NCBI RefSeq assembly: GCF_013410065.1
Contig: NZ_JACCCW010000002.1
Coordinates: forward strand, 1,612,001 to 1,676,000
Reading direction: 5' to 3'
Origin: Granulicella arctica
GTDB lineage: Bacteria > Acidobacteriota > Terriglobia > Terriglobales > Acidobacteriaceae
DNA: 64,000 bases
How positions within the stretch are numbered: the first letter of the stretch is position 1; every line of letters starts with the position of its first letter. The notes beneath the pieces were generated by a model. It had not been told where the DNA came from. It did no database searches and saw nothing but the letters and a program-made list of their open reading frames with translations. A program made the translations under genes and the position numbers. Below, one piece after another: positions 46,655 to 55,036 of the stretch.

Positions 46655-47740
46655 TTACGTTCCCAGAGTCTCTCGCGTCACCAGCTTGTGATCGACGTAG
46701 TTGTACGGAGGCACCGTCTGCCCACGCAGCAGCGACAATCCAAGGTTGATCAGACTCGGCCCATACGAACTCACCTCATGCGAGACCGAACCGATAAAGG
46801 GCGACCGCTCCTTCCGAATCTCCTCCACCGCCTCCGCCAGCGCATCTTGTCCCACGATGGCCACACTCTTCTCCCGCTTCTGCTCCTTTACCGCATCAAG
46901 CGCCCCCAGCGCACTCGTATCGGTCGCCGCCGCGATCAAGATATATTTATCCTTCGGATGCCGTTGCAAAAAGTCCGAGATCAGCTTCCGGCTGCGCTCC
47001 CGAATCCCGCGACCATCCAGCCGCACAAAGCACTCCTCCGGAATATCCGAAATGGCACTTCGCACACCCTCGAACGCACCCGTAATCCGGCTCTGCACCA
47101 ACTGCCCAGCCTCTGGCAGATCCAGCCCCAGCACCCAATCCACCTTGCGGTTCCACACACGCACCGCATGTGATGCCAGCACCTCTCCCGCCTCAATCCC
47201 CACACGGTAGTTATCCACGCCAAAATACGTCGCATGAGGATGAGGAATGTCGATCGCGATCAACGGAATCTTCGCCCCAGCAAGCTTATCTCCGATCACC
47301 GGAGCCACCTCCTGCTCCACCTGGAACTCGATCACCAGGTCCACGCGGCTGCTCACGAACTCCTCCGCATTCTTGATCGCAATCGGCCCGTCATAGCAGT
47401 TGTCGAGCACCAGTAGATCCACGCCCACAGCCATCGCCGCGCTCTTCAGGCTCTCCGTCACCTCCACCGAGAACGGCATATCCGCGCTCTGTCCGCCAAA
47501 GCCGAACCGCAGCTTCTTCGGCCGCGTCACATGCCGATACATCCCATCCGAAGACTGCGACAGATAGCCGCGATGCACATACGTCTTCAACACCCGGTAC
47601 ACCGTCGTCTTTGAAACCTTCGTGAGGCGATGAATCGCCTCCAGCGTCATCGGCTGGTTCTCTGCCTGTAGCAGCTCGAGAATATCCAGCGCCTTCGACA
47701 GCACGGGGATGAGGTAAAGTCGCTTCGTCGTCTTACGCAA
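46655..47740 (-). CDS. Hybrid regulator: IclR-type HTH fused to a sugar-binding sensor domain
   Basis: A 361-residue protein. Residues 8-65 look like an IclR winged helix (IPVLSKALDILELLQAENQP, then LTKVSKTTVYRVLKTYVHRGYL). Instead of the IclR effector domain, residues about 75-350 form a periplasmic-binding-protein/LacI-like sensor (LRFGFGGQSADMPFSVEV, AIDIPHPHATYFGVDNYRVG, LIAAATDTSALGALDAVK). No signal peptide is present, so it should act in the cytoplasm. It starts at TTG 47740 behind GGAG; no ATG occurs before residue 31. Sitting between the rhamnose aldolase and isomerase genes, it probably senses rhamnose or rhamnulose. Confidence 0.85.
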   Translation of the reverse strand: MRKTTKRLYLIPVLSKALDILELLQAENQPMTLEAIHRLTKVSKTTVYRVLKTYVHRGYLSQSSDGMYRHVTRPKKLRFGFGGQSADMPFSVEVTESLKSAAMAVGVDLLVLDNCYDGPIAIKNAEEFVSSRVDLVIEFQVEQEVAPVIGDKLAGAKIPLIAIDIPHPHATYFGVDNYRVGIEAGEVLASHAVRVWNRKVDWVLGLDLPEAGQLVQSRITGAFEGVRSAISDIPEECFVRLDGRGIRERSRKLISDFLQRHPKDKYILIAAATDTSALGALDAVKEQKREKSVAIVGQDALAEAVEEIRKERSPFIGSVSHEVSSYGPSLINLGLSLLRGQTVPPYNYVDHKLVTRETLGT

Positions 47741-47863
47741 GGGGTTCTGGCTCCGGTTCTCGTCGAGATCACAACGGCTCCATTATGCAGTCTTCCCACA
47801 TAGTTTCGCTAATGAATTAGAACCCCATCGGATTCGCACCGAAAATCGGAGCCCTCGCAGCCC

Positions 47864-49069
47864 TCACGCGTAGCTCGAAACACTCCCCGCATTCCTGCTC
47901 CCGCGTTCCTTCGCCGCCCACTCGACATACCCGCTCTCACGCAGCGCCGCGAGAGGATCAACAGCCAGCCCACGCGCCTGTCGCCATTCGCGCACAATCG
48001 GCCGCACATCCTGCCAGAACGCGCTGCGGAAACACTCCTCCGCCTCAACCAGACGACAGCTCTGCTGCAACTCCGCAAGCCGCGACTGGTCAATCAGCGC
48101 CGCCTTCGCATACAGCTCCTGCGCCGAAACAACGGTCTGGACCATCGCCTCCATCTTGCCCTTCAAGTTGTGGCTCTGATCAATCATGAACGCCACATGG
48201 GCGCGCTCATCCTCGCTCGCACTCACAATCTCGTGGAAGATACGGAACACCTGATACGGATCAATCGACCCCAGCGTCAGGTCGTCGTCAGCATACTTGC
48301 GATCATTGAAGTGGAATCCGCCCAGTTCTCCAAGATGCAGCAGCCACGCCACAATCTGCTCGATATTCGTTCCCTGGTAATGATGCCCCGTGTCGACCAG
48401 CACCTTCGCCTTCGGCCCCGCTCGACGCGCCAGCTCCAGCGCCATCCCCCAGTCAGCAATATCCGTATGATAAAAAGCCGGCTCAAAGGGCTTGTACTCC
48501 ACCAGCATCCGCTGATCCGGGCCAAGCGCCGCGTGCGTTGCTCCCAACACCTCACTCATCCAGTCAATACGACGGCGCATGCTCTGCGTCCCTGGATAGT
48601 TCGATCCATCCGCGATCCACATCGAAACATCCTTCGAACCAAGCTCCCGTCCAATCTCCACCGAATCCAGCAAGTGCTTCAGCGCCTTGCCGCGAATCTC
48701 CGCGCTCGGGTTCGCAATCGAACCGTACTTGTACTCCTGATCCTGAAAAAGATTCGGATTGATCGATCCGCTCTTCACCCCATACTTCGCCTCTAGCGCC
48801 TGAATCGCCGGAACATCCTTCAACCCGCCCGGCAGATCCCAGAGCACATGCAGCGCCACCGTCGGACTCGCACCGGTCAGCACATTTACCTGGGCTGCAT
48901 CGGCAAACTTCTCCTCGATGTTGGTCGCCGCGCTCGCCTGCACGAACTTCCCGAAGCGCGTTCCCGTGTTCGAAAACCCCCACGACGGCACCTCGATCCG
49001 AAACTCATCCAGCGCCTTCCACACCCGCTCCGTCACACGCGCCAACTCGCCCACACCATTCGCCGTCAT
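47864..49069 (-). CDS. rhaI: L-rhamnose isomerase (RhaI type)
   Basis: A 401-residue metal-dependent TIM-barrel sugar isomerase, similar to the Pseudomonas-type L-rhamnose isomerase rather than E. coli RhaA. It converts L-rhamnose to L-rhamnulose. Metal and substrate residues are likely in MLVEYKPFEPAFYHTD (Glu), VLVDTGHHYQGTN (Asp/His), GGFHFNDRKYADDDL (Asp) and FMIDQSHNLKGK. ATG 49069 has GGAGG 8 bases upstream; the longer reading starts at a TTG (49093) without one. An imperfect inverted repeat (AAATTCCT with AGGAAATTT) just upstream may be a regulatory site. Confidence 0.9.
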   Translation of the reverse strand: MTANGVGELARVTERVWKALDEFRIEVPSWGFSNTGTRFGKFVQASAATNIEEKFADAAQVNVLTGASPTVALHVLWDLPGGLKDVPAIQALEAKYGVKSGSINPNLFQDQEYKYGSIANPSAEIRGKALKHLLDSVEIGRELGSKDVSMWIADGSNYPGTQSMRRRIDWMSEVLGATHAALGPDQRMLVEYKPFEPAFYHTDIADWGMALELARRAGPKAKVLVDTGHHYQGTNIEQIVAWLLHLGELGGFHFNDRKYADDDLTLGSIDPYQVFRIFHEIVSASEDERAHVAFMIDQSHNLKGKMEAMVQTVVSAQELYAKAALIDQSRLAELQQSCRLVEAEECFRSAFWQDVRPIVREWRQARGLAVDPLAALRESGYVEWAAKERGSRNAGSVSSYA

Positions 49070-49160
49070 CGAAGCCGCCTCCAAATTCCTCAACAGGAAA
49101 TTTCATCTCTATTGAAACATGGCCAGCGGTACAACACCAGAGCATCATCCTGCAAAGTTT

Positions 49161-49829
49161 TTACTTCGAGCCCGCATCCTCGATCACCACCACATCCAAA
49201 AAGCGCGGCCCATGCACTCCTTTGATCCGCGTCATCTCAATATCCGCCGTCGCCGAAGGCCCTGACACAAACGTCGTCGCCAGCGAAGCCGTCGCCTGCA
49301 ACCGCACCATCGCCTCGGGCACCGTCTCCACCACATTCGTCGCCTGCACGACACACAGGTGATAGTCAGGAACCAGCGTCGCCGCACGCCGCCCCTGCCC
49401 CGCTGCATTCTGCAACACCACCGTCCCCGTCTCGGCAATCGCAACCGTCGCCATCGTCACCACGCCATCGAACGCATCCAGCTCCGAAGCACCAAACCCC
49501 GCATCCACGACGAACGCAAATCCCTCCGGCAACACACCATCCGGCATCCCCACAGGCACCAGCAACTGCCGAACACCACGCGCCTCCAGCAAACTCTTCA
49601 CCGCGTCCGTAACACCCTCCGGTCTGACCACTACAACATGCGCGTCATAATCGATCAGCCTCTCCACCAACAACTCCAGCACCTCGCCACGCTCATGCGA
49701 AGCCGCACGCTTGAACTCACGCGGAATCGCCTCCCACTCCGCACGCGCCACATCCGCCGACGAAGCCCCACCAATCGCCTTCCTGATCCGGCCCAACACC
49801 GCCGCTCTTGCATCAGCACTACTTGCCAT
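49161..49829 (-). CDS. lutC: Lactate utilisation protein C
   Basis: A 222-residue LUD-domain subunit of the iron-sulfur L-lactate dehydrogenase complex LutABC. It opens with SSADARAAVLGRIRKAI and continues with the LUD core (VTMATVAIAETGTVVLQNA near 110-128; DYHLCVVQATNVVETVPEA). ATG 49829 overlaps the lutB stop by 11 bases, showing translational coupling. With LutA and LutB it should oxidise L-lactate to pyruvate in the cytoplasm. It lies 91 bases upstream of the rhamnose isomerase gene on the same strand. Confidence 0.9.
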   Translation of the reverse strand: MASSADARAAVLGRIRKAIGGASSADVARAEWEAIPREFKRAASHERGEVLELLVERLIDYDAHVVVVRPEGVTDAVKSLLEARGVRQLLVPVGMPDGVLPEGFAFVVDAGFGASELDAFDGVVTMATVAIAETGTVVLQNAAGQGRRAATLVPDYHLCVVQATNVVETVPEAMVRLQATASLATTFVSGPSATADIEMTRIKGVHGPRFLDVVVIEDAGSK

Positions 49830-51261
49830 CCGTCCCTCGCTTCTCCCACCAGTCACGGAAGGTCTCCTTCGGCATCGACTGTAGATCGCGCACCTGCGTC
49901 CATCCACCCAGCAGCCCCGGTAGCCATCCGATCCATCCCTGCCCCTGCCCATCTTTTCTCACCAGCGGACTCTCCGCAATCCGTCCCATCCGCTGCGCAG
50001 CACGAAACCGCCGCTCGCTCTGAAAGATCATCCCCATCGCCCGCATCGCCAGCGCTTCGACATTCCTCATACCGTTCTGCTCGACCACTTTGTTCCGCAG
50101 GTGAATCAACACCTCCGGAATATTGATCTTCACCGGACACACCTCATAGCACGCCCCGCACAAACTCGACGCATAAGGCAGCGACTGCGCATGCTCCATC
50201 TCCATCAACTGCGGCGTCAGGATCGCCCCAATCGGCCCCGCATACACGCTGCCATACGCATGCCCACCCGTCTGCCGATACACCGGGCAGGCATTCTGGC
50301 AAGCCCCGCACCGAATGCAGTTCAGCGTCTGCCGCCCCTCCGCATCCGCCAATATCTCCGTCCGCGCATTGTCCATCAGCACGATGTGAAAAGCCTTCGG
50401 ACCATCCGCCGCATCCACGCCCGTCCAGATCGAGTTATACGGATTCATCCGCTCGCCCGTCGCACTCCGTGGCAACACCTGCAACAGCACCTCAAGATCC
50501 TGAAACCGCGGCACTACCTTGTCGATCCCCGCCACCGTAATCAACGTCTCCGGCAGCGTCAGGCACATCCTCCCATTCCCCTCGCTCTCCACGACGCACA
50601 CCCCACCCGTCTCCGCGATCAGAAAATTCGCTCCACTCACCCCCGTCTTCACCCGCAAAAACTTCTCGCGCAAAAACATGCGAGCTGCATCCGCTAGATC
50701 CTGCGGCCTCTCGCCCAACTCCGGCAGATTCATCTTCGTCCGAAAGATCTCGCGAATCTGCTGCCGATTCTTATGCAGCGCCGGCACCACAATATGCGAG
50801 GGCTGATCCTCACCAAGCTGAATAATCAGCTCTGCCAGATCCGTCTCGAACGGATGAATCCCCGCCGCCTCCAGCGCCGGATTCAACTGAATCTCCTCTG
50901 TCGTCATCGACTTGATCTTGATGACCTCATCGCTCCCAGTCGCCTTCACCAAATCGACGATAATCCGCCGCGCCTCAGCCGCATCCCGCGCCCAGTGCAC
51001 CACCCCACCAGCCTTCGTGCAGTTGCGTTCAAACTCCTCCAGATACACATCGAGATGTGCCATCGTATGCTGCCGAATCCGCTTGCCCGCCTCGCGCAGC
51101 TCCTGCCAATCCGGCATCTCGCCCACCACACGAGCCCGCTTGCCCTGGATCACATCCGTCGCATGACGCACGTTCTTCCGCAGCTGCGTATCCCCCATCG
51201 CCGATCGCGCCGCCATCGGAAACACTGGAGCCGTCCTGGGGTCCAAAGCCGTTCCACTCAT
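49819..51261 (-). CDS. lutB: Lactate utilisation protein B
   Basis: A 480-residue iron-sulfur protein. The N-terminal LUD domain (about 60-300, with GVSGANFLIAETGGVCVVE) is followed by a ferredoxin-like part with CIRCGACQNACPVYR near 320 and CGACYEVCPVKI near 370, ligands of two 4Fe-4S clusters. It is the electron-transfer subunit of the lactate dehydrogenase LutABC. ATG 51261 has GGAGG 7 bases before it. A 121-base spacer with an interspersed repeat separates it from lutA. Confidence 0.93.
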   Translation of the reverse strand: MSGTALDPRTAPVFPMAARSAMGDTQLRKNVRHATDVIQGKRARVVGEMPDWQELREAGKRIRQHTMAHLDVYLEEFERNCTKAGGVVHWARDAAEARRIIVDLVKATGSDEVIKIKSMTTEEIQLNPALEAAGIHPFETDLAELIIQLGEDQPSHIVVPALHKNRQQIREIFRTKMNLPELGERPQDLADAARMFLREKFLRVKTGVSGANFLIAETGGVCVVESEGNGRMCLTLPETLITVAGIDKVVPRFQDLEVLLQVLPRSATGERMNPYNSIWTGVDAADGPKAFHIVLMDNARTEILADAEGRQTLNCIRCGACQNACPVYRQTGGHAYGSVYAGPIGAILTPQLMEMEHAQSLPYASSLCGACYEVCPVKINIPEVLIHLRNKVVEQNGMRNVEALAMRAMGMIFQSERRFRAAQRMGRIAESPLVRKDGQGQGWIGWLPGLLGGWTQVRDLQSMPKETFRDWWEKRGTDGK

Positions 51262-51299
51262 CGCGCACCCTCCATCAACCCCATCCCGCCCCACAAACT

Positions 51300-51346
51300 G
51301 TCATCCTGAGCGAAGTGCGCAGCACGCAGCCGAAGGACCTGCGGTT
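51300..51346. repeat. Short interspersed repeat between lutA and lutB
   Basis: The stretch GTCATCCTGAGCGAAG, a variable middle and CGCAGCCGAAGGACCT is one I associate with many scattered copies in acidobacterial and other soil-bacterial genomes. That is memory, not a search. It lies inside the spacer of the lutA-lutB pair, where it could affect RNA structure or relative expression. Confidence 0.5.
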
Positions 51347-51382
51347 GCTCTTGTAGTTGTTTTTGCAGTTGCCTGTTCCTAC

Positions 51383-52120
51383 TCATCGTGTGCCGTCATC
51401 GCTCGCCAGAATCTCCGCCAGATGCACCGTCTCCACACCCGTCCGCTGCCGATGCAGAGCCCCCTGAAGATGCATCAGGCAAGAGTTATCGCAAGCCGTA
51501 CAAGCCTCTGCTCGCGTATTCAAAATCGCCGTCGTCTTCTCCGCCAGCATCGCGCTCGACACCTCCGCGTTCTTCACCGCAAACGTCCCACCGAACCCGC
51601 AGCACTGTTCCACTCCCTGCAACTCGACCAGATCGATCCCCCGCACCGCCCTCAACAACCGCAGCGGACCATCCCCCAGCCCAAGATTCCGCAACCCATG
51701 GCAGCTCGCGTGATACGTCACCCGATGCGGATAGTAAGCCCCCACATCCTCCAAACCCAACCGCTTCGTCAGAAACTCCGAGAACTCAAACACCTTCGGC
51801 AGCAGCTCTTCCACCTCGCGCTTCAGCGCAGCATCGTTCAACTGCTCCGCCATCTTCGGATAGTGATCCCGCATCATCGCCACGCAGCTCGACGACGGCA
51901 CCACCACCACCTCCGCTCCCTTGAACTGCGCCACAAACCGCGACAGCAACGGCAACGCCTCAGCCTGGTAGCCCGTATTCCAATGCATCTGCCCGCAGCA
52001 CGTCTGCCCCGCAGGAAACTCCACCGTATGCCCCAGCCGCTCCAGCACACGCACCACAGCCTTGCCCGTCTCAGGAAACAGCGTGTCGTTATAACAGGTA
52101 ATGAACAGCGAAACTCGCAG
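51383..52120 (-). CDS. lutA: Lactate utilisation protein A, probable CTG start
   Basis: A 245-residue CCG-domain protein, the third LutABC subunit. Both cysteine-rich CCG motifs are present: AGQTCCGQMHWNTGY near residue 40 and VEQCCGFGGTFAV near 175, and the N-terminal TCYNDTLFPETGKAVV is family-typical. To include that N-terminus the gene must start upstream of the GTG at 52057. The frame is open to a stop at 52160 but holds no ATG, GTG or TTG. A CTG at 52118-52120 lies 6 bases after a perfect AGGAGG (52127-52132), so I take CTG as the start. It is divergent from rhaT. Confidence 0.85.
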   Translation of the reverse strand: MRVSLFITCYNDTLFPETGKAVVRVLERLGHTVEFPAGQTCCGQMHWNTGYQAEALPLLSRFVAQFKGAEVVVVPSSSCVAMMRDHYPKMAEQLNDAALKREVEELLPKVFEFSEFLTKRLGLEDVGAYYPHRVTYHASCHGLRNLGLGDGPLRLLRAVRGIDLVELQGVEQCCGFGGTFAVKNAEVSSAMLAEKTTAILNTRAEACTACDNSCLMHLQGALHRQRTGVETVHLAEILASDDGTR

Positions 52121-52126
52121 GACGAC

Positions 52127-52132
52127 CCTCCT
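52127..52132 (-). promoter_or_regulatory. Shine-Dalgarno of lutA, sets a CTG start
   Basis: AGGAGG on the minus strand, 6 bases before CTG at 52120. No ATG, GTG or TTG in frame lies between it and codon 22 (GTG 52057), so it decides the start of lutA. Confidence 0.75.
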
Positions 52133-52285
52133 CGCGCCAACGCTCCACGGCGCTACACACTACCTTAGTAGAAATCACATATTCGAATTCATTAGAGAGT
52201 ATATTTCCCCATCGCAATCTGCGTCAGTTACCATGGGACGCGCAATACACTCAATACAGCACCACCGAACGCAGCGAGGGCCTAC

Positions 52286-53476
52286 TTGGGAACGAATCCT
52301 TTCATCGGCGTCATCTATCACTGGATCGGCGGCTTCGCCTCCGCCACAAACTTCATCCCCTTCCGTGGCATCAAGCGCTGGTCGTGGGAGGTGTACTGGC
52401 TCATCCAGGGCTTCGCCGCGTGGATCGTCGCTCCCCTCGTCCTCGGCACCATCTTCGTCCCTCACCTCTTCAGCATCCTCCGCGCCGCACCCTCCTCCAG
52501 CCTCGGCTATGCCTTTCTCTGGGGAGCCCTCTGGGGCATAGGTGGTCTGACCTTCGGTCTCGCCATCCGCTATCTCGGTATCGCCCTTGGCTATGCCATC
52601 GCCCTCGGCCTCTGCACCGCCTTCGGCACCATGCTGCCACCCATCTTCCACGGACAGCTCGCCGCCATCGCCCATGAGACCTCCGGCCAGATCATCCTCG
52701 CCGGAGTCGCCGTCTGCCTCATCGCCGTCGCCGTCAACGGAGCCGCCGGCCTCTCCAAAGAAAAAGAGATCACCCCCGAAGAAAAGCTCGAGGCTGGCGA
52801 AGCCGACTTCTCCTTCGTCAAAGGCATCGCCGTCGCCATCTTCGCCGGCATCATGAGCGCCTGCTTCGCCTTCGGCCTCGACGCCGGAGCCCCCATCGCC
52901 CACATCGCCAAGGCCCAACTCCTCGCCAGCCACCGCCTCGACCTATGGCAGAACCTCCCCGTCCTCGTCGTCGTCCTTTGGGGAGGTTTCCTCACCAACT
53001 TCATCTGGTCCGCCATCCTCATCATCAAAAACCGCTCCCTCGACCAGTTCACCGGAGCCTCCGGCATCAACCCCATGCGCGCCACCGCCACCCGCGGCGA
53101 CACCCTCATGGACTGGGACCCTCGCAACATCGCCGTCTTCGAGCGCCTCACCCCACGCACCCTCACCTTCAACTACCTCTTCGCCGCCCTCGCCGGAGTC
53201 ATCTGGTACTTCCAGTTCTTCTTCTACTCCATGGGCCAGACCAAGATGGGCAAGTACGACTTCTCCAGCTGGGCTCTCCACATGGCCAGCATCATCATCT
53301 TCGCCACCCTCTGGGGACTAGCCCTCCGCGAGTGGCGCGGCACCAGCCGACGCACCAAACTCCTCGTCGCCAGCGGCCTCTTTCTCCTCATCGCCTCCAC
53401 CATCATCATCGGCTACGGCAACTACATCAAAGCCACCCAGGAAGCCGCACCCATCATCAATACCTCTTCCTCCTAG
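52286..53476 (+). CDS. rhaT: L-rhamnose/proton symporter
   Basis: A 396-residue inner-membrane transporter of the RhaT family with about ten membrane segments. The opening (NPFIGVIYHWIGG, then FIPFRGIKRWSWEVYW) and internal WGALWGIGGLTFGLAIRYLG match RhaT. A charged cytoplasmic loop (KEKEITPEEKLEAGEADF) near residue 160 is also typical. It starts at TTG 52286 with GAGGG 7 bases upstream. Divergent from lutA across a 165-base promoter region, it brings rhamnose to the enzymes encoded on the other strand. Confidence 0.93.
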   Translation: MGTNPFIGVIYHWIGGFASATNFIPFRGIKRWSWEVYWLIQGFAAWIVAPLVLGTIFVPHLFSILRAAPSSSLGYAFLWGALWGIGGLTFGLAIRYLGIALGYAIALGLCTAFGTMLPPIFHGQLAAIAHETSGQIILAGVAVCLIAVAVNGAAGLSKEKEITPEEKLEAGEADFSFVKGIAVAIFAGIMSACFAFGLDAGAPIAHIAKAQLLASHRLDLWQNLPVLVVVLWGGFLTNFIWSAILIIKNRSLDQFTGASGINPMRATATRGDTLMDWDPRNIAVFERLTPRTLTFNYLFAALAGVIWYFQFFFYSMGQTKMGKYDFSSWALHMASIIIFATLWGLALREWRGTSRRTKLLVASGLFLLIASTIIIGYGNYIKATQEAAPIINTSSS

Positions 53477-53491
53477 AAGATGTCCGGGTGC

Positions 53492-53521
53492 CCCATCCTT
53501 CGCGCCCCTGCGAAGGATGGG
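53492..53521 (+). terminator. Hairpin after rhaT
   Basis: A perfect 12-base inverted repeat (CCCATCCTTCGC, 6-base loop) starts 15 bases after the rhaT stop. No T-run follows, so it may work as an mRNA-protecting hairpin. Confidence 0.65.
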
Positions 53522-53577
53522 ATGTAATCCATCCCCAAATACGTCCAAGAACTGCCGGTGAAGCATTGTTTTGAAAG

Positions 53578-53628
53578 GGCACGGCTTCAGCCGTGCCGCA
53601 AAGAGCCAAGAAGCGGGGCTTTAGCCCC
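53578..53628. repeat. REP-like pair of palindromes
   Basis: Two perfect hairpins are set 17 bases apart: GGCACGGCT-TC-AGCCGTGCC at 53578-53597 and GGGGCT-TT-AGCCCC at 53615-53628. I associate this paired motif with repeated extragenic palindromes in acidobacterial genomes. It lies between the convergent rhaT and glycosyltransferase genes, where it may serve as a terminator region. Confidence 0.6.
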
Positions 53629-53695
53629 TGAGGGAAGGCTGCTCCTCTCCCGTATCCCATGAGAGCCAGCGCATTCCGCAGCTCTTCGACAGCGT

Positions 53696-55036
53696 CTAAG
53701 CCGCAAAAGCTCCGCGCGAAAACCAACGAACCCGCCAGCTCTTCTCCGCCGACTGGAACAGAAACACCCCAAGAATTACCATCAGCGGCTCCAGCGGATG
53801 CCGGAACCGCGGATGCACCGTCACCAGATAATACGTAGCCGGCAACAGCACAAACACCCAGGCAAACAGCCCGGCAGCAGGAACCCTACGCCTCAAAGCA
53901 AGCGCCAGGCCCAATAGACCAACGATGCTCGTGAACTGGAGATGCAGCCCCGGCCCATACTCCACGCTCCACCTCTTCTCCTGCACATGCGGAGCACCGA
54001 ACCAGAAGAAGTAAGCCCGCTTCACGCAAAGCACCGCAAACCGCCCCGGTCGCTCACGAATCAAAGCCTTCGCCGCATCCCCACGCATCCGGGAGTACTC
54101 AACCTCCCCCAGTTCGCGATACAGCTCCAACTGAGCATGATCGATCGCCGGATGCTCGTACCCCATCTCGATCCCATTCGCACCCGGACCATTCCCCAGA
54201 TAGAGCTCCGCGCCGAAGTTCGTCCGCAACGGCACAAACCGGTGAAGAGCAAGCCAGTTGCGATAGCTCCATCCGGAGACGCAGACAAGGAACAGGCAAG
54301 CCGCCAGCACCACACCAGCTATCTGCTGCTGCCACTGCGGAATACCCATCAATATCCAAACTCCGCAGACCGGCAGGAACACAAGCAGCGAAGGATTACT
54401 CAACGCGATCAGCGCCCAAAGCAGGCCAAAGCAAGCCCACCGCCGCACAGTCGCCGCTCCCTCTAGATCTCCGGCAACACCACCGACGTTCCGCATTCTC
54501 AAGGCCAACACCAGCACACACGAGAACAGGAAGGTCGTCAGCGTCATCTCCCAGATCCACTTCGTCGCATACTGCATCGCCGCCGGATACAAAGCCCAGA
54601 TCCACGCCGCCCACACAGCAATCCTCGGGTTGAAGCAACGCACACCGATCTCCCAAGTCGTCCTCGCCGTATACGCCGAAAAGACACTGTTCACCGCCAA
54701 CAGCACAAAGGCCGACAGCGGCGTATAGACCCCAAATAGCCGAAAAACCCCACCCACCAGCATCGGATAAAGCGGAGTCACCCACGCCGTAGGCCCGGTA
54801 TGCCCCTGGAACGGATCGGCATAGCCATGCCCCGTCGCAAGCGCCCTCCCAACCCGGCCCATCTCCCAGCCATAACTGAAGTGGTCCAGATAAGCCGGAA
54901 TACGGTACCGGTGCGTCACAACGATATAGCCGACACGCACCACAAACGCCACCCAGAAAACAAGCCACGGAGCGCGAAACGCCTCATCCCGCCTGCCTCG
55001 ACCACGATACCCCCGCCCCAGACGCACCACAGACAA
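53696..55036 (-). CDS. GT39/ArnT-like membrane glycosyltransferase
   Basis: A 446-residue integral membrane protein with about ten hydrophobic segments. The N-terminal pattern (a first helix, then a periplasmic loop with AYLDHFSYGWEMGRVGRALATGHGY) resembles the polyprenol-phosphate-sugar-dependent mannosyltransferases of the GT39/PMT type, with an acidic residue (Asp near 51) at the catalytic loop. The last helix region contains HPRFRHPLEPLMVI, as in bacterial family members. Acceptor (lipid, protein or glycan) unknown. It starts at TTG 55036 after GGGAG; no upstream ATG is better. It stands alone. Confidence 0.8.
   Translation of the reverse strand: MSVVRLGRGYRGRGRRDEAFRAPWLVFWVAFVVRVGYIVVTHRYRIPAYLDHFSYGWEMGRVGRALATGHGYADPFQGHTGPTAWVTPLYPMLVGGVFRLFGVYTPLSAFVLLAVNSVFSAYTARTTWEIGVRCFNPRIAVWAAWIWALYPAAMQYATKWIWEMTLTTFLFSCVLVLALRMRNVGGVAGDLEGAATVRRWACFGLLWALIALSNPSLLVFLPVCGVWILMGIPQWQQQIAGVVLAACLFLVCVSGWSYRNWLALHRFVPLRTNFGAELYLGNGPGANGIEMGYEHPAIDHAQLELYRELGEVEYSRMRGDAAKALIRERPGRFAVLCVKRAYFFWFGAPHVQEKRWSVEYGPGLHLQFTSIVGLLGLALALRRRVPAAGLFAWVFVLLPATYYLVTVHPRFRHPLEPLMVILGVFLFQSAEKSWRVRWFSRGAFAA

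Noticed and set aside
44270..47173. A 967-codon open frame on the plus strand
   Set aside because: It lies opposite the fused aldolase/dehydrogenase and the hybrid regulator. The protein is a low-complexity Arg/His/Gln/Leu mix with no domain, as expected for antisense reading of high-GC coding DNA.
51383..52057. lutA starting at GTG 52057
   Set aside because: It would cut off the conserved TCYNDTLFPETGKA N-terminus, and no ribosome-binding site precedes it.
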